A DNA stretch of 64,000 nt from JARRQJ01 sp963761035 (lineage in GTDB: Bacteria > Pseudomonadota > Gammaproteobacteria > DRLM01), in assembly GCA_963761035.1 (NCBI GenBank), contig CAVXFH010000002.1, positions 992,001 to 1,056,000 on the forward strand. Reading direction: 5' to 3'. A model generated the notes under the pieces. It was given only the letters and a program-made list of their open reading frames with translations, ran no database searches and was not told the origin of the DNA. Below are positions 27,352 to 34,409 of the stretch, piece by piece (position 1 is the first letter of the stretch; the number at the start of each line of letters is the position of its first letter). Made by a program: the position numbers and the translations under genes.

Positions 27352-28272
27352 ATGAGCGCGCCTGACATCAATGCCGTCAAAACATATCTATTGAGTCTGC
27401 AGGACCGCATCTGCGGCGAACTTGAACAGGAAGATAGCAACGGAAAATTCAAGGAAGACGCCTGGGACCGCCGGCAAGGCGGCGGTGGCCGCAGCCGGAT
27501 ATTGACCGACGGCGCGGTGTTCGAACAGGCGGGGGTGAACTTTTCCCATGTGTTCGGCGAACAACTGCCCGCTTCCGCCACCGCCCATCGTGCGGAATTG
27601 GCGGGACGGCGCTGGCAGGCCCTGGGCGTGTCACTGGTCATCCATCCGCGCAACCCCTACGCGCCCACCTCCCACGCCAATGTGCGTTTCTTCATCGCCG
27701 AAAAACCCGGCGCGGAACCCCTGTGGTGGTTCGGCGGCGGCTTCGACCTCACGCCCTATTACGGTTTTGAACTGGATGCGGTGCATTGGCATCGCACCGC
27801 GCAACAGGCCTGCGCTCCTTTCGGCAAGGACGTGTACCCACGCTTCAAGAAATGGTGCGACGATTACTTCTTCCTCAAGCACCGCAATGAGCCGCGCGGC
27901 ATCGGCGGCCTGTTCTTCGACGATCTCAACGAATGGGGCTTCGAAAAATGTTTCGCCTACATGAGGAGTGTGGGCGATCACTACATCACGGCCTACCGTC
28001 CCATCGTGGCGCGGCGCAAGGACACTCGGTACGGAGATCGGGAGCGCGACTTTCAACTCTACCGCCGCGGACGCTACGTGGAATTCAATCTGGTCTACGA
28101 CCGCGGGACCTTGTTCGGCCTGCAGTCCGGCGGACGCACCGAATCCATCCTGATGTCGCTGCCGCCCTTGGTGAAATGGCGCTACAACTGGAGGCCCGAA
28201 CCGGACACGCCAGAGGCCGCGCTGTATGAGATCTATCTGAAACCGCGGGATTGGCTGGCAGGCGGGTCTTAA
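27352..28272 (+). CDS. hemF: Oxygen-dependent coproporphyrinogen III oxidase
   Basis: A 306-residue cytosolic enzyme that oxidatively decarboxylates coproporphyrinogen III to protoporphyrinogen IX, using O2, in heme synthesis. Family marks are WDRRQGGGGRSRILTDGAVFEQAGVNFSHV (residues 40-70, read in parts), HPRNPYAPTSHANVRFF, WWFGGGFDLTPYYGF and RRGRYVEFNLVYDRGTLFGL. The length is normal. It implies oxygen use by the organism. A GGGGA ribosome site precedes the ATG. It meets apaH end to end with 28 bases between. Confidence 0.98.
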   Translation: MSAPDINAVKTYLLSLQDRICGELEQEDSNGKFKEDAWDRRQGGGGRSRILTDGAVFEQAGVNFSHVFGEQLPASATAHRAELAGRRWQALGVSLVIHPRNPYAPTSHANVRFFIAEKPGAEPLWWFGGGFDLTPYYGFELDAVHWHRTAQQACAPFGKDVYPRFKKWCDDYFFLKHRNEPRGIGGLFFDDLNEWGFEKCFAYMRSVGDHYITAYRPIVARRKDTRYGDRERDFQLYRRGRYVEFNLVYDRGTLFGLQSGGRTESILMSLPPLVKWRYNWRPEPDTPEAALYEIYLKPRDWLAGGS

Positions 28273-28300
28273 TTTCGCGGGATATGCGTTTTTCCGTGAA

Positions 28301-29131
28301 TTAATCTTCCCCCGGCGCGCACGCCCCTTCGCAGGAAATGCTGAACCACTGGCCGTCGTCAAGCCGCAGCGCGGTGAGATTACCCCCCCACACGCAACCG
28401 GTATCCAGGCTGTAAACGCCTTGGCCTTGATAACGGCCCAATGTGGACCAGTGACCGAAGATAATTTTCAAATCGGCGCTCTTGCGCCCCGGCACCTGAA
28501 ACCACGGCATCGCGCCGACCGCTTGCGTACCCGGCGCGCCTTTATATTTCAAGGCCAAACGACCTTCGTTGTCGCAGTAGCGTAGCCGTGTAAAGCAGTT
28601 CACGATAAACCGCAGCCGCTCCGTCCCGGCGAGATCGTCGCGCCATTGTCTTGGCTGGTCGCCGTACATCTCGCTAAAAAATATCTTGGCGTCCACGCTC
28701 TGCAACATCTCCTCCGCCTCGTTGGCGCAGGCCTGGGCAGTGACGATATCCCATTGCGGCGGCAGTCCGGCGTGAATCAGCGTATAGCCCAGGCGCGCGT
28801 CGCGATGAAGCAAGGGACGCTGCCGCAGCCAATCCAGCAGGACATTCCTGTCATGGGCCTGCAGCACATCCACGAAACTGTCTTTGGGACGCAGAGGCGA
28901 AGCGCCGGCGGCAATCGCCAAGAGATGGAGGTCATGGTTACCCAGCACCGCTACAGCCTTATCTCCCAGCGACTTTGCAAAGCGCAGCACCTCCAGGGAC
29001 TGTGTGCCGCGATTGACCAGATCACCGGTGAACCACAAGTAATCGCGTCCGGGGTCGAAGCACAGCGCATCAAGCAACTGCATCAGCTCGTCATAACAGG
29101 CTTGAATGTCACCGATCGCGTAAGTGGCCAT
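28301..29131 (-). CDS. apaH: Symmetrical diadenosine tetraphosphatase
   Basis: A 276-residue metallophosphatase that splits Ap4A into two ADP and can act as a decapping enzyme on Np4-capped RNA. The metal-binding motifs are in order: YAIGDIQACYDELMQLL near residue 4, FTGDLVNRGTQSLEVL near 34, VLGNHDLHLLA near 62, and IFGHWSTLG plus LDTGCVWGGNLTALRL toward the C-terminus. The length is as in E. coli. It is downstream of dtd and pip on the same strand, 68 bp away. Confidence 0.97.
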   Translation of the reverse strand: MATYAIGDIQACYDELMQLLDALCFDPGRDYLWFTGDLVNRGTQSLEVLRFAKSLGDKAVAVLGNHDLHLLAIAAGASPLRPKDSFVDVLQAHDRNVLLDWLRQRPLLHRDARLGYTLIHAGLPPQWDIVTAQACANEAEEMLQSVDAKIFFSEMYGDQPRQWRDDLAGTERLRFIVNCFTRLRYCDNEGRLALKYKGAPGTQAVGAMPWFQVPGRKSADLKIIFGHWSTLGRYQGQGVYSLDTGCVWGGNLTALRLDDGQWFSISCEGACAPGED

Positions 29132-29199
29132 AAATACAATTCAGGATTTGGACTGAAAATGATCAAGACCGGCAAACCCCAACCCTCTCTAAATTTACC

Positions 29200-29658
29200 T
29201 CAGGGCTGGCCGTCGCCAGGCGCCGCGCGCAGTAAAAAGGTTACCGGCCCATCGTTGGTCAGCGTCACTTGCATGTCAGCGCCGAATTGTCCGGCGGCCA
29301 CCCGCGGGTACGCCGCGCGCGCCTGACGAATGAAGTAATCAAACAAACGCGCGCCCTCCCCGGGCACGGCGGCGGGCGTGAAGCTGGGCCGCATGCCCTT
29401 GCGTGTGTCGGCGGCCAGGGTGAATTGCGGCACCAATAACAGGCCGCCGTCGATATCGCGCACGCTGATATTCATCTTGCCGTCCGTATCGGCGAAGACG
29501 CGATAACCCAATATACGTTCCAACAAACGATCGGCCTGGCGGACATCATCGCCGCGCTCCATCCCTAGCAAAACCGCGAGACCGCGATCAATCGCGCCGA
29601 TCACTTCGCCCGCCACGGAAACTCGAGCCGAACTCACTCGCTGCAACAAGCCGATCAC
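29200..29658 (-). CDS. dtd: D-aminoacyl-tRNA deacylase
   Basis: A 152-residue dimeric proofreading enzyme that frees tRNAs charged with D-amino acids or glycine by mistake. It starts MIGLLQRVSSARVSVAGEVIGAI and has the SQ-like segment LLLVPQFTLAADTRKGMRPSF. The cross-subunit GP motif is in NDGPVTFLL near the C-terminus. The length is normal. Its start overlaps the pip stop by four bases, so the two are coupled. Confidence 0.96.
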   Translation of the reverse strand: MIGLLQRVSSARVSVAGEVIGAIDRGLAVLLGMERGDDVRQADRLLERILGYRVFADTDGKMNISVRDIDGGLLLVPQFTLAADTRKGMRPSFTPAAVPGEGARLFDYFIRQARAAYPRVAAGQFGADMQVTLTNDGPVTFLLRAAPGDGQP

Positions 29659-30605
29659 TCCAAGCGCATCCCCATGGCGCGCGTGGCGGAGATCAAGGCA
29701 TCAACGATACCGGGCTCCGTGGCCGAGTGACCGGCATCGGCGATGATTTTGAGTTCTGCCTCGGGCCAGGACTGGCTTAAAAGCCAAGCATTTTCGACTG
29801 GACATACTACATCATAACGGCCGTGGACGATAACACCGGGGATAGCTTTGAGGCGCGGCGCATCGCGGATAATCTGATTCGGTTCGAGGAAGCTGTTGTT
29901 CATAAAGTAATGGCACTCGATGCGCGCCAAGCTCAGGGCAGTGCGGGGATCGCCGAACCGATTGACTATCTCAGACTTGGGCTTCAAGGCGGAACAACGT
30001 CCTTCCCAGGTAGACCATGCCTTAGCCGCGGCCATGCGCGCAATTTCGTTATCACCGGTGAGTAAGCGGTAATAGGCGCTTACCATGTCATCGCGCTCGT
30101 TGGCGGGGATCATCTTCACATAATCTTCCCAGTAATCGGGGAAGATACGATTGGCGCCCTCCTGATAGAACCACTGGATCTCCCACGACGCGCATAGAAA
30201 GATGCCGCGCAGGATCAGCCCCAATACCCGATCGGGGTGAGTCTCCGCGTAGACCAAGCCCAAGGTCGAACCCCACGACCCGCCGAATACTATCCATCGC
30301 TCTATCCCCAAGTGGCCGCGGATCGTCTCCATGTCGGCAACCAAATACTGGGTGGTATTGCCGGCAAGTTCGGCGTGAGGCGTGGAGCGACCCGCGCCGC
30401 GCTGGTCGAACAGCACGATACGATAGATATTGGGGTCGAAAAAGCGGCGGTGATAGGCTTCGCAACCGGCGCCGGGACCCCCGTGCACGAATACTACGGG
30501 GATACCATTCGGATTCCCGCACTCTTCGAGGTGAAGGGTGTGGATATCATCCACCCGCAGGCTATGGTTGGCATAGGGCTTGATGTCGGGGTACAGAGAA
30601 TACAT
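29655..30605 (-). CDS. pip: Proline iminopeptidase
   Basis: A 316-residue alpha/beta hydrolase (peptidase S33) that removes N-terminal proline from small peptides in the cytosol. Marks are VFVHGGPGAGCEAYHRRFFDP near the oxyanion hole, the nucleophile elbow GGSWGSTLGLVYAETHP, and the late RYDVVCPVENAW with Asp and GHSATEP with His. The frame is open to 30650, but MYSLYPDIKPYANHSL at 30605 is the family start. The stop overlaps dtd (ATGA). It lies after typA on the minus strand. Confidence 0.95.
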   Translation of the reverse strand: MYSLYPDIKPYANHSLRVDDIHTLHLEECGNPNGIPVVFVHGGPGAGCEAYHRRFFDPNIYRIVLFDQRGAGRSTPHAELAGNTTQYLVADMETIRGHLGIERWIVFGGSWGSTLGLVYAETHPDRVLGLILRGIFLCASWEIQWFYQEGANRIFPDYWEDYVKMIPANERDDMVSAYYRLLTGDNEIARMAAAKAWSTWEGRCSALKPKSEIVNRFGDPRTALSLARIECHYFMNNSFLEPNQIIRDAPRLKAIPGVIVHGRYDVVCPVENAWLLSQSWPEAELKIIADAGHSATEPGIVDALISATRAMGMRLE

Positions 30606-30694
30606 AACGCTCGGCAGCGCCTTTCGCACACATGCAAACCTGGGATCCATCTTAACCGGAAATGGTGTGAGGCGACACCGCCCCTGCCGGCTAA

Positions 30695-32515
30695 TTAATC
30701 ATTGCTTGCCCGAGAGGCCTTCTTACGCTCATGCTCCAGCAATTGCTTTTTACGCAAGCGGATAAAACTGGGGGTTACCTCCACCAGTTCATCGTCATCG
30801 ATGAACTCCAAGGCCTGCTCCAGGCTGAGACGGATGGGTGGTGTCAAAATAATGTTCTCGTCGGAACCGGCGGCGCGCATGTTAGTCAATTGTTTACCCT
30901 TGAGGGGATTCACCACCAGATCGTTGTCCCGCGAATGTATCCCGACGATCATGCCCTCATAGACCTCGTCGCCCGGCCCGACGAACAGCCGCCCCCGTTC
31001 CTGCAGGTTGAACAGGGCGAAGGCCAGGACCTTACCCATACCGTTGGCGATCAGCACGCCGTTGATCCGTTGCCCAAAGCTGCCCCGCTTGACCGGCGCA
31101 TAATGGTCGAAGACGTTGTATAGCAATCCCGTCCCTTGGGTTGAGGTCAGAAATTCGGTGCGAAAACCGATCAGTCCGCGGGAGGGGATGATGTAATCCA
31201 GACGTACCCGGCCCTTGCCGTCGGGGACCATGTTCTGCAGATCGCCGCCGCGGGTACCGAGTTTTTCCATCACCGTGCCCTGGTGTTGTTCTTCCACGTC
31301 CACGGTCAATTGTTCGAAGGGTTCGTGTTTCTCGCCGCTCACTTCCTTGACAATCACCTCGGGGCGGGACACGCCCAGTTCATATCCTTCGCGGCGCATA
31401 TTCTCGATAAGTATTCCCAAGTGCAGTTCGCCGCGGCCGGAAACCCGGAGTTTGTCGGGATCATCGGTATCCGTCACCCGCAAGGCCACGTTGTGCAGCA
31501 ACTCGCGCTGCAAACGGTCGCGGATCTGGCGCGAGGTAACGTACTTGCCGTCGCGGCCGGCGAAAGGCGAAGTATTGACCTGGAAAGTCATGCTCACCGT
31601 CGGCTCATCCACCATCAAGGCCGGTAATCGCTCGGGGACCTTGGGATCGCATAGGGTATCGGAGATGTTCAGCTCCTCGATGCCGGTAAAGGCGATGATA
31701 TCCCCGGCCTGCGCCTCGGGCACTTCGACGCGCTCCAAGCCTAGGAATCCCAATATCTGCAAAATACGGCCGTTACGCTTGTTGCCGTCGTGATCGATGA
31801 CTACCACCGGGGTATTCGATTTCACTTGGCCGCGGGTGATACGGCCGATACCGACTACGCCCACGTAGCTGTTGTAATCCAGTTGCGATACCTGCATTTG
31901 AAAGGGGCCTGCCGCGTCCACTTGCGGCGACGGCACATATTTCACGATGGTCTCAAACAGCGGCGTCATATCGCCGGAGCGTACGTCCTGATCGAGACCG
32001 GCATAGCCCATCAAAGCCGAGGTATAGATCACCGGAAAATCCAGCTGCGCCTCGGTGGCACCGAGACGATCAAAGAGGTCGAACGTCTGATCCAGCACCC
32101 AGTTGGGCCGTGCGCCGGGGCGGTCGATCTTGTTGATCACCACAATGGGCTTGAGTCCGCGCGCAAAGGCCTTTTGCGTCACGAAGCGGGTCTGAGGCAT
32201 GGGACCGTCCACCGCATCCACCAAGAGCAATACCGAATCCACCATGGACAGCACCCGCTCCACCTCGCCGCCGAAGTCGGCGTGGCCGGGGGTATCGACG
32301 ATATTGATATGGTAGTCGCGCCAGTTAACCGCCGTATTCTTGGCCAGGATGGTGATGCCGCGCTCTTTTTCCAGGGCATTGGAGTCCATCACCCGCTCCT
32401 GGGTGGGACCGCGCGAGGCTAGCGTACCGGATTGCTGGAGGAGCTTGTCCACCAGCGTGGTCTTGCCATGATCGACGTGGGCGATGATGGCGATGTTGCG
32501 CAAATTCTGAAGCAC
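30695..32515 (-). CDS. typA: Ribosome-associated GTPase TypA/BipA
   Basis: A 606-residue translational GTPase that binds the 70S ribosome and helps late 50S assembly and stress responses. The G domain has AHVDHGKTTLVDKLL near residues 11-25, DTPGHADFGGEVERVL, and VINKIDRPGARP. The later EF-G-like domains hold RVSGRGELHLGILIENMRREGYELGVSRPEV (read in parts) and the BipA-specific C-terminal domain ends with RLRKKQLLEHERKKAS. The length is normal. Confidence 0.98.
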   Translation of the reverse strand: MLQNLRNIAIIAHVDHGKTTLVDKLLQQSGTLASRGPTQERVMDSNALEKERGITILAKNTAVNWRDYHINIVDTPGHADFGGEVERVLSMVDSVLLLVDAVDGPMPQTRFVTQKAFARGLKPIVVINKIDRPGARPNWVLDQTFDLFDRLGATEAQLDFPVIYTSALMGYAGLDQDVRSGDMTPLFETIVKYVPSPQVDAAGPFQMQVSQLDYNSYVGVVGIGRITRGQVKSNTPVVVIDHDGNKRNGRILQILGFLGLERVEVPEAQAGDIIAFTGIEELNISDTLCDPKVPERLPALMVDEPTVSMTFQVNTSPFAGRDGKYVTSRQIRDRLQRELLHNVALRVTDTDDPDKLRVSGRGELHLGILIENMRREGYELGVSRPEVIVKEVSGEKHEPFEQLTVDVEEQHQGTVMEKLGTRGGDLQNMVPDGKGRVRLDYIIPSRGLIGFRTEFLTSTQGTGLLYNVFDHYAPVKRGSFGQRINGVLIANGMGKVLAFALFNLQERGRLFVGPGDEVYEGMIVGIHSRDNDLVVNPLKGKQLTNMRAAGSDENIILTPPIRLSLEQALEFIDDDELVEVTPSFIRLRKKQLLEHERKKASRASND

Positions 32516-32688
32516 AGTCTTTTCCAGGGTATGTCAAAAGGTGCGGCATTATACAGGAAACCGGTCAAAACGGATGTATGAGCACGGTTTACTACAGCCC
32601 TCCCCCCCAACAAACGACCGGCCAGGAAGGTGATTGACCCCGCCCGCCGCCTATCAGCACCCTCAGCAGGCCACTCCACTAGGCATCT

Positions 32689-32925
32689 TTACCCGGTTAA
32701 CAGGCTCAAGGCCGGCCCAACCAAGAACAGGGCAAAACCGGTCGTGACCGCCACGAAGATCATTACCCGCCCCGCTGTTGCCGAACAGAAATGCCAGCAG
32801 GGGAACCCCCCGCCAACGGCAAAGGAGTGAAAAGATGACCACGCCGCCATGGAAAAGGCTCCAGCCAACAGACCGGCAATGACGGAATGATAAGCCAAGA
32901 ACGGACCCGAGGTGGTCCCCGCCAC
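32689..32925 (-). CDS. Possible small hydrophobic membrane protein
   Basis: A 78-residue frame with a GTG start and two long hydrophobic stretches: about residues 10-38 (AYHSVIAGLLAGAFSMAAW and on) and 55-76 (VMIFVAVTTGFALFLVGPAL). The run of hydrophobic residues is more than expected for a random frame and suggests a two-pass membrane protein or a remnant of one. The ribosome site is poor and I recognise no family. Alternative frames on both strands cover the same bases, so the call is weak. Confidence 0.35.
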   Translation of the reverse strand: MAGTTSGPFLAYHSVIAGLLAGAFSMAAWSSFHSFAVGGGFPCWHFCSATAGRVMIFVAVTTGFALFLVGPALSLLTG

Positions 32926-33034
32926 TCCCGATATCTAAGCGGCATTTGATACTACCGGGGAATCGGGCTCGGCATGGGTAACGATCCGGTAAAACCACGC
33001 AGACTGTTTTTCTTCAAACCAATTTTTAACAGGC

Positions 33035-33055
33035 ATCGAGAAATCCATTCTCGAT
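33035..33055 (-). terminator. Hairpin just after tsaD
   Basis: ATCGAGAA, five-base loop, TTCTCGAT on the minus strand form a perfect 8-bp stem starting two bases after the tsaD stop. The following bases (GCCTGTTAAAAATTGG) hold no clean T-tract, so it may be a weak or Rho-assisted terminator. Confidence 0.4.
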
Positions 33056-33056
33056 A

Positions 33057-34085
33057 TTATTGGGTCTTGTCGGAAACCGGAACCGGCTGGGTCAAGACCC
33101 AGCGCGGCCATGCGCCAAACGACAGTGGCTGCGTCTGGCCGGTGCGCAGGCGTAGATAACCGGCATAGGCGATCATGGCGCCATTATCGGTACAAAACTC
33201 CGGGCGCGGGAAAAAGACGTCTATCCCCTCTTCCGCCGTTATTGACTTGAGACATTCACGCAGACTCCGATTGGCACTGACCCCGCCGGCCACCACCAAG
33301 CGGGTGAGGCCGGTCTCGACGAGGGCGCGCCGGCACTTGATCACCAGCGTCTCTACCACGGCGTCCTCGAAGGCGCGGGCGATATCGGCCCGCGTCTGCG
33401 GATCGTGCCCCTGCTCTTTCAAGGTCCTGAGGGCAAAGGTCTTGAGTCCGCTGAAACTGAAATCCAAACCGGGACGATTGACCATGGGACGGGGGAAATG
33501 AAAGCGCGCCGGATTCCCCCGTTCGGCTAACCGCGCCAGTGCCGGGCCGCCGGGATAGTCCAGTTCCAGCAGTTTGGCGGTCTTGTCGAAGGCCTCCCCC
33601 GCCGCATCGTCCAAGGTATCGCCTAATAAGGTGTAACGCCCTATATCGTGTACTTCCACCAACTGGGTATGACCGCCGGAAACCAGGAGGGCGACGAAGG
33701 GGAAAGCCGGCGGATTGTCCTCCAGCATAGGGGCCAGCAGGTGTCCCTCCATGTGATGTATCGCCACAGCCGGCACCCCGAGGGCCCAGGCCAACGTCCT
33801 CCCCAAAGCCGCCCCCACCAGCAAGGCACCGATAAGCCCTGGTCCGGCGGTATAAGCCACGCCGCCGATATCCCCGCGGTCCATTCCGGCCTGTCGCAGT
33901 AGCTGCTTAAGCAAAGGCAAGGCCTTGCGCACGTGGTCGCGAGAGGCCAATTCCGGGACTACGCCGCCATAGTCTTGATGTAAATTTATTTGACTATAAA
34001 GGCCATGGGCCACAAGACCACGCTGGCTGTCATAGATCGCTATCCCGGTCTCATCGCAGGAAGTCTCCAAGCCTATTATCCGCAT
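33057..34085 (-). CDS. tsaD: tRNA threonylcarbamoyltransferase TsaD
   Basis: A 342-residue ASKHA-fold enzyme that moves the threonylcarbamoyl group from TC-AMP to A37 of ANN-reading tRNAs, with TsaB and TsaE. It starts MRIIGLETSCDETGIAIYD, has the iron-binding HHMEGHL (about residues 110-116), ALLVSGGHTQLVEV, and GGVSANRSLRE. Asp in FCTDNGAMIAYAG completes the metal site. The length is normal. In most gammaproteobacteria rpsU lies divergently right upstream; here the DNA upstream is an about 21-kb block of other genes. Confidence 0.98.
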   Translation of the reverse strand: MRIIGLETSCDETGIAIYDSQRGLVAHGLYSQINLHQDYGGVVPELASRDHVRKALPLLKQLLRQAGMDRGDIGGVAYTAGPGLIGALLVGAALGRTLAWALGVPAVAIHHMEGHLLAPMLEDNPPAFPFVALLVSGGHTQLVEVHDIGRYTLLGDTLDDAAGEAFDKTAKLLELDYPGGPALARLAERGNPARFHFPRPMVNRPGLDFSFSGLKTFALRTLKEQGHDPQTRADIARAFEDAVVETLVIKCRRALVETGLTRLVVAGGVSANRSLRECLKSITAEEGIDVFFPRPEFCTDNGAMIAYAGYLRLRTGQTQPLSFGAWPRWVLTQPVPVSDKTQ

Positions 34086-34409
34086 CCGCTCATCTCCCCG
34101 GCGCCGGAATTAGGCTTGCTCTGTGATTTGGATCTAAGAAGTTTTTCATCGTGCAATATAAATCCTCTGCGATCCCGGTCAATCTCGCGGGCGCCAAAAA
34201 AAGACCGCCTGCATTTCACTACAGGAAGCGCCTACATGATACAGGTACGCGGACTCACAAAGGTAAAACCCCACTTCAAACCGGCGACATAATGGGGAGA
34301 AGGGCAGATCCAACCGCGCTGCTGATAATGCCATCCGTTGCGGAATGCTTATTTCCTTGAGCCGAACAAAGAGCTGAACAAACCGGATTCGGCATACGCC
34401 TAAGTATTC
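34086..34409. other. Gap between tsaD and the TPR-barrel gene
   Basis: 324 bases holding the tsaD upstream region and the downstream region of the TPR gene. I see no good open frame, no rpsU remnant, no tRNA, and no direct repeat shared with the bases upstream of rpsU at 55.6 kb. This is the left junction of the block that parts tsaD from rpsU. Confidence 0.5.

Larger units (their letters stand above)
32516..33056. other. Gap between typA and tsaD
   Basis: 541 bases between two minus-strand genes. It holds the typA upstream region, one possible small membrane protein (32689-32925) and a perfect hairpin after tsaD (33035-33055). Several overlapping open frames in other registers have no support. 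I see no RNA gene or mobile element. Confidence 0.5.

Noticed and set aside
34086..34300. Direct repeat or rpsU remnant marking the left end of the 21-kb block
   Set aside because: Comparison by eye with the bases upstream of rpsU gave only seven-base matches.
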